Source: Chromera velia
Lineage: Eukaryota > Sar > Chromeraceae
Direction of reading: 5' to 3'
Length of the DNA stretch: 50,330 bases
Assembly (NCBI GenBank): GCA_018398765.1
Contig: JAHBMJ010002205.1
Span: 54,957 to 105,286 of the forward strand
Of the stretch, positions 33,360 to 44,400 are shown piece by piece. Made by a program: the position numbers and the translations under genes. The first letter of the stretch is position 1; every line of letters begins with the position of its first letter. The notes beneath the pieces are model-generated. The model ran no database searches, was not told the DNA's origin, and saw only the letters and a program-made list of their open reading frames with translations.

Positions 33360-33538
33360 CTGGAACGTACGGGCAGACGCTGAGCGCGACCCATGCGAGA
33401 AACCTTGGTGAAAGACGGCACGGGCTTTCGTGCGGCAGGAGGGTTTCGGGAAAGGGCGTCTGCCACAATGTTCGCTCTCCCTGGGATGTACTTTGGAGTG
33501 ATACCGAGTTCCTACATGAACTTAATCCAGCGTTGGAC

Positions 33539-33838
33539 TTACAGGGAGCAAAATTCGAACGATCGGTGGCTAAAATTTGTGAGGCTCTGGTGATCGGTCC
33601 ATATTTCGGAGTCTGAAGACAGGAAGTGTCTCCACACCTTTGCGAAATGCACAATCGCTAGAAATTCCAACTCTCGGACGGGGTACTTAGCTTCCGTGGA
33701 TGTTAGACGGCGGGAGCCAAAAGCGAGTGGGCGGTATCTCCCGGTTGCACAGTCCTTCTGGAGGGCGACAGCCCCAATGGCTCCTGCAGACTGCGACGCG
33801 TCGGGCACCAGAATGACTGGCTTGCTGGGATCGGGGAG
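33539..33838 (-). pseudogene. chromovirus RNase H remnant
   Basis: VPDASQSAGAIGAVALQKD, then TSTEAKYPVRELEFLAIVHF and IWTDHQSL preserve the D-E-D set. The frame is lost soon afterwards. Confidence 0.85.
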
Positions 33839-34033
33839 GGCAAGGGTGGCGTGCTCCTGTACTGCCTTCTTCAGCTCAGCAAACGCATGCGACTGTGCAG
33901 TCTTCCATTCGAAGGGGACATTCCCTTGGAGGAGGAATGTGAGAGGCCCCGCAAGAAACGAGAACCTCGGGACAAACCGGCGAAACCAATTTGCCAGTCC
34001 CAGAAACTGGCGTAGGGAAGTATGGTCTGTGGG

Positions 34034-35194
34034 TTATGCGAACTCAGTGAGCCCTTGCATTTTCTCATGGCTTGGTCTGACCCCCTTCTCATCAACCACC
34101 AACCCCAAAAATTTCGCCTCTGTCCGAAGCCATGCGTATTTAGAGACCTTGACGTAGAGCTGGTGTTCCCTCAAAAGGGAAAGGACTTGGTTGATGTGCT
34201 CGATATGCTCCTCTGGAGTGCAGCTGAAAACAAGAACATCATCAATAAACACAATAACACACTTGTCAAGGAGTGGTCTGAGCATATCCGTGATGAGACG
34301 CATGCTGATGGAACGTGCGTTACACAAATCAAACGGCATCACCAGCCATTCAAAACTGCCGTACCTAAGCTTTGTAACAAATGCCGTCTTCTCCTTGTCT
34401 CCCTTCCTGATCCTTATCTGATGGAAGTATTGCCGTAAGTCCAGAGACGAGAAAAATTTCGCGCCGTGGAGGCGACTCAGCAGCTCCTCTGGGTGAGGAA
34501 TGGGGAATTTGTCGCGGACTGTGATCTTGTTGAGCCCCATGAAGTCGATGCACATCCGTTGCGTCCCGTCTGCCTTCTGCATAAGCAGGACTGGCGCAGC
34601 GTATGGACTTGTCGAAGGGCGCATGTGCCCTTTCTCGAGGTATGAGTCCAATTGCCGTCTCAGCTCGTCAAGCTAACCGTATGACAGTCGGTAGGGTGCT
34701 TTCGCAGGAGGAGAGTACCCTGCCTCGAGCTTGATCTCACACTCGATCTTTCGGTGGGGCGGGAGACCCGGGAGCTTGTCTGGGAACCGATCAAAATGTT
34801 TCTCGAGAACCGGTCGGACGCTGGGTGGGACCTCTTTGCTCTGGAGGTGCTTTTGGAATCCCGTGTAGGTCGAAGAATTGATGGGATGGTCAGGAGGGAA
34901 AGACGAAAGGGGCGGTGGGTCTCCGGGCCTACCGGCAGACTGCAGGGAATGCACCCCCAACGTATCACTCACCCCCCCCTTCTGCACTGCTTCGAGGCGG
35001 AACAGATGCATACGGGAACTGGGTCTCTTCATCAGCCGACGGAGCTCTCTCTGGCTAAAGAAGTCCTCCCCCCTCCCCTTCCGCCGGTTACTCCTCACTG
35101 TCAAGCAGGAGCAAGTCTCTCCCAGTCGGCGACTCACACGCGGAGATCGTGAAGGCCTTCTCATGGTAATGCGGGATAGGAATGTACTCCTCAC
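34034..35194 (-). pseudogene. chromovirus reverse transcriptase remnant
   Basis: Clear RT blocks: PSVRPVLEKHFDRFPDKLPG, GHMRPSTSPYAAPVLLMQKA, RMCIDFMGLNKITVRDKFPI, FFSSLDLRQYFHQIRI, FEWLVMPFDLCNA and VIVFIDDVLVFS (the catalytic DD retained). A TAG between SYG and LDELRRQLDSYLEKG splits the frame, and FGLCNA reads FDLCNA. Confidence 0.9.
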
Positions 35195-35790
35195 AGAAGG
35201 GCATCGATCCCCAACACAACATCGTAATCATCGTCCAGATCAACTACTGTGAGATCCAGAGGCGTGCTGAAGCCCTGGATGCAGAGGGGAAGGCCTTTGA
35301 CCTCCTGGGAAATCGGAAGCTGCGGTCCCCCGTTCAACCCGCCCTTGCATGCGGTCGGCTCATCGAGATCCCAGAGAGTGAAACGGTTTGACTCGGCAAC
35401 GGAATGGGCAAGGAAGTTCGAATCTGCCCCAGGATTGTACAGACAGTGAACAGGGACTCCTACCAACCGACCGTGGAAGCGGATAAGCTTCCCCGGTGCG
35501 TGGGAGGTCTTCGTGGAGTAGTATCCGCGAAACGGGTAGCCGTTCTGCATGCCTGCACTCTGATTCTGCCATTGCGACCCCCACAACCCCGGCGGGAAGT
35601 TAGTGACTGGGCGTGCGGCAGGCTGCCACATCTGCTGGTGCTGCATGGGCGAAGGTGCAAGGCCTGAGGGCACCACCGGACCCTGAGGTTGTATGAGAGG
35701 GTTGCCGACCCCCATGTGCCTGAAATTCCGATTGTCAGGACGGGGAGGGGCATTCCGATGCTGCTGTTGTTGCTGCTGAAATGACTGGTA
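35191..35790 (-). pseudogene. chromovirus protease remnant
   Basis: Retropepsin-like segment: LYNPGADSNFLAHSVAE, then VDLDDDYDVVLGIDALL. The family active site D-S/T-G-A reads N-P-G-A here, so the catalytic Asp is lost. Confidence 0.8.
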
Positions 35791-35799
35791 TGGGAAGTT

Positions 35800-36714
35800 T
35801 CAGTGCTGCTGGGGGAGGAGACGGTTGTTGGACTTTGGGTACCTGTTCGCCTGGTGGCCCTGTTGGTGGTAGTTGAAACATCTGTCTTCTCTGATGTGCC
35901 TCTGCACTTGCTCGTGCGACAGCACGTATAGGCGCGACAATCTATCTATTTCCATCGGTGCAGGCCCATCCGTGTTGCGCTGTTGCACCGCATGCCCGCC
36001 CCTATTGGCGCGCTCGCCTCTGATCAATTGGTCTTCCTCGTCTGCCACTGTCATGACGGCCTCAAGTCCCATGACTCCCCGACGCTTCACAGCGAGACGA
36101 ATGTCAGTTGGCAATCCCCTGAGGTAGTCGTGCAGCAGGTCGGCTTCTGTGACATCCTCAATTTGCATGGCCTTCTCTATGAAGTCATCGGTGTACTTTT
36201 GTACTGTCTTGTTCCCACATTTCATCGCTCGGACTTCCTCTTACAAACGTGTCTGAGTATTTGGGTCTTTGAATTTCTTCCCAATCCCCTCTTTGAAATT
36301 CTCCCACCCCTGGAACGGCGTTTGGAGGTTTTCGAGCTCGTACCACCTCTGCAGGGGACAGGATAGGTACTGACATACTGCTTCGCATTTCTCGGCTTCC
36401 GACGTTCGCGACAAGCGAAGCCATCTCTCTGTCGTACGGAGCCAATCTGGGAGTTGTTTGCGACTGTCTGCGTACGTGAACGGCTCCTTGGGTTTCAAAT
36501 TTAACTTCACGGCCGCTGGAGGGCTATTCCCTGCGGTGCCCTGTTATGCTGTCACGATTGTCTACTGGTGGTTGATCAGCTCTTGGTGCAGCTGTTGATT
36601 CTGTTGGGTTAACTGCCCGTTTTGGACCTGCAGTGCCTGGATCTCAGCTTGCTGCTGCTGTTGAGTTTGAATGAGCTGCTGGATGAGCTCAGGAGTGATA
36701 GTAGACGGATCCAT
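35800..36714 (-). pseudogene. chromovirus gag remnant
   Basis: Opens with ATG 36714 (MDPSTITPELIQQLIQTQQQ) and a Gln-rich coiled coil, then a capsid-like region (ERWLRLSRTSEAEKCEAVCQ, LRGLPTDIRLAVKRRG) and a zinc-knuckle region CFNYHQQGHQANRYP (about 35839-35883). Stops interrupt it at least three times: two after LINHQ and TIVTA, one after PNTQTRL. The knuckle has Tyr where the second and last Cys should be (TAC for TGC, G-to-A on the coding strand). Confidence 0.85.
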
Positions 36715-36793
36715 CCTGCCCGCACTTCAGACAACGGTTGAGAGGCAGAGCGGGGTTTCCCTGAGGTGGAGGACCGGGGCTCTGCTGCTACCA

Positions 36794-37120
36794 TGTCAGA
36801 TTTCCTCCTAGACTAAGAACGTAGTCTAGTTGGAGACTTATCATACCTTACCTCCTTAAGTCTGTCAGTCAGAGTTCACTTCCAAGGACTCTATTCAAGT
36901 GATACAGGTGGAGAAGACCGTACGGCATGCTTCTATTTATTTCTGTATTGTAAGTCTATTATTTCTTTCTCTGTATTGCCAGTCTGTCACTTAATTCTCT
37001 TAGTGCACTTAATTAATGCCGGCCGGGCTTAGTATTGCGAAGTTAGTTTCCCAGTCTCAGTTCTAGCAAGTTTGGCGGATGATAAAGTCGCTACAAGTCG
37101 CTGTACAAGCCATAACGTAA
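36794..37120 (-). repeat. 5' LTR of the chromovirus
   Basis: Nearly identical to 31309-31625, with an extra CTACAAGTCG near its 3' plus-strand end. On the minus strand it is followed directly by TGGTAGCAG (36785-36793), which matches the first nine bases expected for a primer-binding site complementary to an initiator-Met-type tRNA. Confidence 0.9.
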
Positions 37121-37125
37121 CGGAA

Positions 37126-38106
37126 AGGGCATAGCAACGACCCCAATTTTTTGCAGGAAACTATAGGACAGGAGATAGTACTGACTGTCGTCTCCTTTTC
37201 TTGAATCGTTCTTTCTTTCTGAATCATTTGTTCTTTCTTTTCTTCTTCTTTTTCAATCATTTTCGATGATCGTTTTTTGTAGATGAAATATTTTATTCGA
37301 GCCAGATTGATTCACGTACCCGCGATCGATTGATTGATAAACAAGCAAACCAGAGTTTTTGTGAGTGTTTGATCGTTTGTTAAGCAGACAGATCGACACC
37401 CGGACTTGGTTGACGAAGCGTAAACAGTTGCGGTACACCCCTTACACTGCGTTTGCGGTCACGGTATATTAGGTTTGGTGTGCAGGCCCTTGAGGGAGGG
37501 TCTTAGAGGGTCTGAAATAATATCCCAGGCCCTGTTAGCAGTGGTAACACCTTGACATAATGGGAAGGCCTAGTGCGGAACTAATCAATCAATCAATATT
37601 AGAAATTTAGGATTTAGGGTTTCTTCATTTTTTTACTAATCTAATTACTGAGTCTAGTGCATAATCTTGCATATAATTCAAGTTTAAGCACTGAGATATT
37701 TGCTATTACTACCTTGTCACTAATGAATTATCAATGGTTTACAATCTAGATGGCCCTCGAGGCTAGAGTACCCTAGAGATCAGCCTAAGGAAAAGCTGCG
37801 GCCTAGGCTGCGGTAGGCTGCGGCCTTTTCTATTATTTTGCCTTTTTTTGCCGAGAAACCTGGAACCAGCTCACGTTCAGCACATGCAATAAGCTTGAAA
37901 GCAGCCTTGAGAAAAGCGTGACGATCTTGTATGGAATCTACCAAACAAGTTACTAAACGAATTTTCTTTTTGCCTCGACCGTGATCGACTCTCTGTCATT
38001 ACCCTTTTGTACATGCCAGCAGTGGTTTCCGAATTGGAGCCGAACAAACCCAGCCGAGCGGGTTGAGTGTCATGACAATCGCATCGTCCACTGCACCCGT
38101 CCGTGA
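37126..38106. other. intergenic gap, possible SINE-like fragment
   Basis: No gene recognised. 37440-37597 is a moderately GC-rich block ending in AATCAATCAATCAAT. An (AATC)n run also precedes the motif at 27645. The rest is AT-rich. Confidence 0.45.
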
Positions 38107-38514
38107 ATGACGGCCCCGTCCGTTTCCAGAGGGGGCGCCCGCTCGTTGAGGAACATACAGAAGGGACCACTCTCAGAAGAACACAGAGAGTGGTCACGCA
38201 CTGTTGCTATCTGCACCCAGAGAGGGGTGGGCGAAGGCGAGAGAAATCAGATAGCAGAACTACAGATGGCCAGCCTAACGATATGCACAGGGGACCTGAA
38301 GAAAATCGCATCAACCTTTTTAACAGATTTCAGAACTTTCATGCGTGCAAGTCATGTAAGTAGTTAACTCCAGTGGGTCTTTCTCTCTCTGTGCATGTCC
38401 AAGATTGCTGACAGTTTGGAAACTGAGGGACCTCATGAATTCCTTAAAAGCAATCTGCGAAACAGTGGGTCCGAATTAAAAAAGGCTGGGGACGTGGCAA
38501 TGGCGGACAGGTAG
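38107..38514 (+). CDS. small two-exon gene, unknown function
   Basis: Exon 38107-38355 and exon 38404-38514, joined in phase 0 across a 48-base intron (GTAAGTAG...TCCAAG). The product is about 119 residues: MTAPSVSRGGARSLRNIQKG..., then SLTICTGDLKKIASTFLTDF, ending IADSLETEGPHEFLKSNLRN...MADR and TAG. The second half is a normal-looking amphipathic, charged sequence, which argues for a real exon. The acceptor is not preceded by the tgcag usual elsewhere, a GT at 38511 could continue the gene, and the start is provisional. Confidence 0.4.
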
Positions 38515-38524
38515 ACATACTCTA

Positions 38525-39022
38525 TCAGTCTTTGACTCTCGTGTTCTCTTTATTCACCTTGAGGAGAATATGCACAATAGAAGTACTGAGGGCAAACGAG
38601 GTAGAGCAAAAGCAGTAGAGCAACAAGAGATGGGCAGACAAGAGGGAGCATGGCATACTAGGCTCAGAGGGGTGGGGTTGCCGAGCAGCCAGACGGAATC
38701 CTTTCCGCTGAGAAACACAAAAAGGAGTGCATAGAAACGTGCACACAACGGCTCTATCACAGCCTTCTTTCCTTCCCTTCCGGTCCCTTCCCTTCCTGAC
38801 CTCACTGATGTCCGGAGCTTCTGACAGAGAGGAGACGCCCCCCTTCCCCACGCACGGGTCCTGCCGTCTCCGTTGACTGCCCCGGCCCTGAGATGCCCCA
38901 GGGGCCCACCACGCCTGCCCTCCTTTTTTCTCCTCCCCTTCCTCCTGAGCTGCTCTGTTCGCCTTCAAAGGACACCCCGTCTCGTCCTCTTGGGCCAGCA
39001 GAGAGTAGCTCAGAGAGTCTAC
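38525..39022 (-). CDS. possible last exon of a minus-strand gene
   Basis: After an acceptor-like GCACGTGCAG on the minus strand, the frame reads VDSLSYSLLAQEDETGCPLK... and stays open for about 165 residues to 38525. Composition is Lys/Arg/Gly-rich at first and then hydrophobic. Upstream exons are not identified; a good minus-strand donor lies near 40163. A competing frame here is equally open, so support is weak. Confidence 0.2.
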   Translation of the reverse strand, partial: VDSLSYSLLAQEDETGCPLKANRAAQEEGEEKKGGQAWWAPGASQGRGSQRRRQDPCVGKGGVSSLSEAPDISEVRKGRDRKGRKEGCDRAVVCTFLCTPFCVSQRKGFRLAARQPHPSEPSMPCSLLSAHLLLLYCFCSTSFALSTSIVHILLKVNKENTRVKD

Positions 39023-39134
39023 CTGCACGTGCGCACAGGTTCGAGGGAGAGACGAAATCAGCATTGTAAGTATGCACCTCCCTCTCACTGTTTTCAGGTC
39101 CTCCTGACACCAAATAGAGAGGGAAATTTTTCTC

Positions 39135-39473
39135 ATGGCCGAAGGGAAACCCGAAGGACGAATGGAGAGAGATATTCAGACTGAGCCTTGTGGAGACGGA
39201 GATTCACTTGTGAGTGTGTGTATGGGGGTGAAGAGGCGACATTTGCAGTGCACTGACCTCTTTCTTCCTGGGAAGGGACAGAGGGAGCACCTCCCGAGGC
39301 CCGGGTTTGTTTTGCTTTGCCTTCTGTGCCGCCACGTGATCCCATTTGAACAGTTTTCTGCTCTCGTGCACTATGTGGTGGAGGGACGTCTCCGCAGACA
39401 GACAGAGTGCGGCGTCGACAGACAAAGGAATGCGGGCACACACCAACAAGAGAAAGCACCACAAGAGCGGTAG
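39135..39473 (+). CDS. small ORF, unknown function
   Basis: 112 codons from ATG 39135 (MAEGKPEGRMERDIQTEPCG). A GTGAGT donor at 39210 and a ttgcag acceptor at 39248 could remove 39 bases without changing frame, leaving CTDLFLPGKGQREHLPRPGF, FVLLCLLCRHVIPFEQF and a basic tail. Whether spliced or not, the frame is open. No family recognised. Confidence 0.4.
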   Translation: MAEGKPEGRMERDIQTEPCGDGDSLVSVCMGVKRRHLQCTDLFLPGKGQREHLPRPGFVLLCLLCRHVIPFEQFSALVHYVVEGRLRRQTECGVDRQRNAGTHQQEKAPQER

Positions 39474-40274
39474 AAGGACATCTGCAATGAGAAAAGGAGG
39501 AAATCCACACAAAAATTTAGTGAAGCCACAAGATTCTTAAGCAACAGAGAGGAAAGGAAGGAAAAAAGGGGTGCAAAGACTCACCCATCGTTATCCACTC
39601 CCTCAGGAAACAAAATGGTCAAAAGCCCACACAAGCCCGAAGACCGGAAGACAGCCAGGCTCCCCCCCCCCTGAGAGAAGGATGACGTCGCAGGATCCTG
39701 TCAGAACACACACACCACTACTTGAGAGTAGGCGGGAGCAACGGAAGGTGGGGCTCACGAAAGCGCGCCAATGCAAGTGCAGGCGTGGGCACCACACACC
39801 TACGTGCCAGAGGCGGTTCGTCAGTGCTCTATATGGTCGGGATCCACTGTCAATTGAATTGCAGGTGGTTGTTGACGTCTGTTGAATCATTGCTGAAACA
39901 TGTTGAATGCGATGATCTCTTCAGAAGCTTGAAGATGCTTGAAGCAGTCCGGGCGGACCCGGCCCCCCAACCGCGGCCCCGGCACCCGCGCACAGCCCCG
40001 GCCTATAGCTCTAGCTGACAAGAGAGGACGCGAGCCGAATTCACGAGACGGCCATCTCCTTGAGCGGAGGATGATGAATGACCTTTATTGGCAACCTGAT
40101 GTCACTGAGGCTGATGACAGCTGCTTGTTCGATCATCATGCACTTTATGCTTGGTGCTTCCTTACCTTGAGACCAGGAGTATGCCTTTGTTGTACAGTAT
40201 CTTCTACATAGAGTGACTGTCCTTGTCCTTAGCGGAAAGGAAGAGAGAATTGAGTTGCCTCCGTCTGAGCTCTC
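39474..40274. other. gap upstream of the megasynthase gene
   Basis: No gene supported. A GC-rich stretch at about 39945-40005 may be part of the promoter region. I found no upstream exon carrying the HHxxxDG motif of a condensation domain. Confidence 0.4.
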
Positions 40275-41259
40275 ATGACAGTGGAGGTGAATCTCCGTGA
40301 GTCGCTGTCTCTCCCGGAGATCGCGGCATCAGCAGCAGTGGTCCTTGCGAGAGTGGGCCTTTCGGACGATGTCGCAATCAAGGTTTTTCAGAAATCTGAG
40401 GGGGGCTTCATCGTCGTCCGTCTTGACGTCTCAAGCAACCCGACGTTTAAGGATCTCTGTTCCCGTGTCACCTCAAGCCTCGAGGCTGCACGGGAAACGG
40501 ATTCTCCTGCAATTGCTGTCGTGGACGACTGCCTGGCTTCTCTGTATGTGACTACAGAGGGTCAGTTCCTACACAAGGGAGGCGTTTCCTTAACCCGTCT
40601 CCTCCAGCCGTCTCGCAGTCTTCCTTCTCACTCTGTCCCAACTGTCCCCCTTCCCCCACGGCCTCGGCGCAATTCCGCTACCTACCTGCCTACCTGCCTG
40701 CCTATCGCCCTGCTCTCCTGTTTGTGCCCACTGACCTTTAGCCTGCCCTTTCCGAAGCTCACTGAATGGCTCATATTCCCAGACAGAGTCTGTCTGTTTG
40801 ATTCTCTGTGAACCCCTTTCCAGCTTCCTGAGAACCCTTCTGCCTCGCTGCCTATCAGTACCTTTCCCTTATCTCTCCATGGTTGCTCAAGTCTTTGTGT
40901 CGGTGCATGTCTTTATGGATCTGTGCAGCGGCAGACGCAGCCGCATTGGAAGGAGACGGGCCCCCCATCTGCCTGGTTGCTCATGGGGACGGAGCCCGGG
41001 TGGAGGGGCTGGGGGTGCGTACAGTGACGGGATCGTGGATTGATACAGAGGTGCTTGCACGGTGTTTCGAGTCTTTCCTCGAGGCCGTGTCTGCCTCTGA
41101 GGGGGACCCCCTCAGCCTCCCTGTTGGATCCTTCCCTCTTGTGTCCTCCTCAGACCGGGCCCTCCTTCTCCAGTGGGCCGGTGGCGTCCCCTGCCCGCCA
41201 AAGGAGGTGTTCCCTCCCGGAGCCGAAACTCTTCATGAGACCTTCTTCAATCGATGCAG
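40275..41259 (+). other. domain: C-terminal part of a condensation-like domain
   Basis: FIVVRLDVSSNPTFKDLCSR matches the late condensation-domain motif (lplRvdl...tFxelLxrVr). ALLLQWAGG and ETLHETFFNRC match the linker entering an A domain. There is no HHxxxDG, so no condensation activity is expected. Split by intron 40561-40928. Confidence 0.65.
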
Positions 41260-41404
41260 GTACGTGGGTCTGTCTGTGTATGCTTGCGTACGTACGGGCA
41301 GACATGCAAACAAGACATATGTCTTCTTTTTCCTTTCCTGCGCTAGATAGACAGAGAGTCAGTCAGAGAGAAAGAAAGAGTGATAGACAGATAGAGACAG
41401 ATAG

Positions 41405-41437
<33 letters not shown>

Positions 41438-44400
41438 TACACAGAGAGAAAGAAAGAAAGAAAGAAAGAAAAAAAGAAAGAAAGAATGAAGGAAAGAAAG
41501 ACACACAAACAGACAACCGAACAGACACGCAGAGAGACACTGATAAATGATTTCGTGCTTCGCCGACCCTTGCTTTTTTCGGAGACAGACGGACAAGCAG
41601 ATAGACAGACACGCACATGCTCCATGCACAATTCCTCGTTCAACTGACTGCAGCGAGGCCCCTGACCGGATCCGCGTGCTGCCCCCCCTCGGCTCCTCCC
41701 GTCCCCCTCTCTCGATGGGATTTCTGAGGGCCTCGGCCCTCTCCATTGCCCAACGCCTGCAACGAGACTGCGGCGTTGTGCCTGGAGACAGGGTGGCTGT
41801 GTCTGTCGGACACGACCCGATCTTTCCTGCAGTGATGGTCGGTGTGATGGCCGCAGGGGCCGCGTGTGTGGCCCTGGACCCTGCCGACACTGACGATGCC
41901 AAGGCCTACATTCTCTCTGCCGCTGGCTGTAGAGTCTGCGTCTCACTGACAGACGAGCCGTCTCCTGTCTCGTCCGTCTCCACAGTGTCTCTTGACACCT
42001 TGCTTGCCCCCCTCGATGCTCCCGACGCAAAACTGCCTTCCGGGGCCGTGTCAGGATCCTCGGAGGCTCTGGTCATCTTCACATCAGGATCCACCGGCAA
42101 CCCGAGTGGTGTGAGTCTCTCCCACAAAAACCTGATGAACAGCTATGCAGGGCTTGTGACAGAGACGTACGGGGGTCAGGAGGCCATTCTGTGGCAGGCC
42201 AATTGTCGGTGGATTTTGGGGTTTGCCCAGTCGGTGCTCGCGTTGATGGCGGGTCTCCGGGTCTCTGTGTGCCCGAAAAGCATTGTGCAGAGCCCCCCAC
42301 GTCTAGAAGAGCAGATGAAGGAACATGGGGTGACGCTCTTTTGGGGCATTCCGTCCATGCTCGCTACGCTTGCGCGTGCGGGTGTGTCGTACAGAAATCT
42401 GCGTCTGATCGTTTTCGGGGGGGAGCCCGGACGATCATCGGACGTGTCCACTATTTTATCTGCTGCGGGTGAATCGGTCCCCGTGATCAACAGCTGGGGC
42501 ATGACGGAGATTGGATTCACGGCACAGACAAGAGTGAAGCGTGCAGAAGAGCCGCTTCCCCTCGGTCGACCGATGAGTAACATCCGTCTCTTTGTTCTCG
42601 ACAAGTTCGGCAGCCTTCTCCCGCCCTCTTGCAAGGGCATCCTGTGGGCGTCGGGGCCCACGGTTACTCGGGGGTATGTGAACAACGCAGAGCGCAATGT
42701 GACAAAATTCTGCGAGAAGACTTTAGACCTGCTGAGCGAAGAGGGTGCCCAGACTCTCTTCTGCACGGATGACATGGCAGCCTGGGGGGAGGGGGGCTGT
42801 CTGACTGTGCACGGCCGGGCAGACGGAAGGGTGCGAGTGAGGGGGCAGTACGTGGAGACTGCAGTTGTTGAAAAAACTCTGAGAGATCTGGAGTTTGTTT
42901 CCGCAGCTTCCGTCATGGAGGTCGGGGGTACCCTTGCCGCTGCAGTCGTGACATCCCGCCCCGGGCTGCAGTCGTCGACGGTGCGCGCCGCCCTGAGGGG
43001 AGTGCTTCCAGGCCACTCCATTCCCTCGGTGATTTCCGTGATCGACCAATTGCCTCGCACATCCACAGGGAAGCTTGACCGTGCGTCTCTCAAACGGTCC
43101 CTTTCTACCGTGTCATCCGTGTCGCTCGCAGGTGATGGTGGCTCGGAGGAGAGTGGCCTGACTGCCGCAACTGACGGGACGCAAGGGGTGCTCCCAAATC
43201 TGGTGCCCTCGAAGCTCAAGACAGAGGTGAAAGCGGTGGCTGTAGAAGCCGCAGCGTTTGTCCTTGGCACCCCTGCCGAGAGCACCCCGACAGACGTGCC
43301 GCTTTTGGACCTCGGCCTTGACTCCCTCGGGGCCGTGGAGTTCCGCAATCGGCTTTTCTCCAACCTGGGGGGGATCGACCTTCCTGTCACCATTCTCTTC
43401 GATCACCCCACGATTGAAGAGCTCGCGGCCTGGCTTGCCCAGCACCTGTCGACATCTGGTGATCGTCCCCTTTGTAGTGGGGGGGCGCGAGCGTCTCTGT
43501 CTGCTCAGGGAGAGACAGGGGATGCCGGCGTGGCTGTCGTGGGTGTCGCTTGTCGTTTCCCAGGAGGCAGCAACTCCCCTAATCAGTTCTGGGAGATGAT
43601 GATGGCGAAGAGGGACTGCATGTCGGAGGTCCCGCTGAACCGCTGGAACAACGAGGCCCTCTTTGACCCCGACCCCGATGCGACCGGAAAGACGTACGTG
43701 CGAGAGGCAGCGTTCATCGAGGGCATCGAGCTGTTCGACAACGGCTTCTTCTCCATCTCCGCTGCAGAGGCCGGCTTCATGGATCCCCAGCAGCGCCACA
43801 TGCTGGAGGTGGGGTACGAGGCCTTCTGTCATGCGGGGCAGACGAGGGAGACGCTGTCGGGCTCAGCCAGCAGTGTGTTTGTCGGTACCAGCTATGCCGA
43901 CTGGCACTCGATGGATGTGGAGAACAGGAGCAGTGCTCTGGTTGGCACTGGCACTGTCTCGGCTCTTCTGGCAAATCGCACCTCGTACGCATTCGGCCTG
44001 AAGGGTCCCTCCGTCACTCTCGACACCGCGTGTTCATCTGCGCTCGTGGCTCTGGATGCCGGTGTGTCCAGTGTGAGGGCCGGCGGCTCTGCCCTCTCGC
44101 TGGTCGGGGGTGTGAATCTGATGCTGTCCCCCTTTTTGTTCATCAACTTCTGCAAAGCCCGCATGCTGTCGGCTGACGGGCGGTGCAAGACCTTCGATGA
44201 GTCTGCCAACGGGTATGCCCGTGGAGAGGGAGTGGGGGCGGTCGTGCTGCAGCGCCTGGCAGATGCGCGGGCACAGGAGAAACCGGTGTTTGCGATTGTG
44301 CGGGGGTCAGCAGTGAATCACGACGGGCGGTCTGCATCGCTGACGGCCCCGAACGGCCTCTCTCAGCAGGATGTGATCCGCTCCGCTCTTGCCGACGGCG

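Larger units (their letters stand above)
31304..37125 (-). mobile_element. Ty3/gypsy chromovirus, decayed but structurally complete
   Basis: Two LTRs (31309-31625 and 36794-37120) bound an internal region coding on the minus strand in the order gag, protease, RT, RNase H, integrase, chromodomain. A 5-base direct repeat CGGAA flanks the element (31304-31308 and 37121-37125). The LTRs differ at about ten positions by my count plus one 10-base insertion. Internal frames carry many stops and shifts, so it is not autonomous. Gene order and chromodomain place it among the chromoviruses. Confidence 0.92.

Noticed and set aside
42176-43393. 405-codon minus-strand frame
   Set aside because: Shadow of the adenylation domain in GC-rich coding sequence; Arg/Ser/Pro-rich and without motifs.
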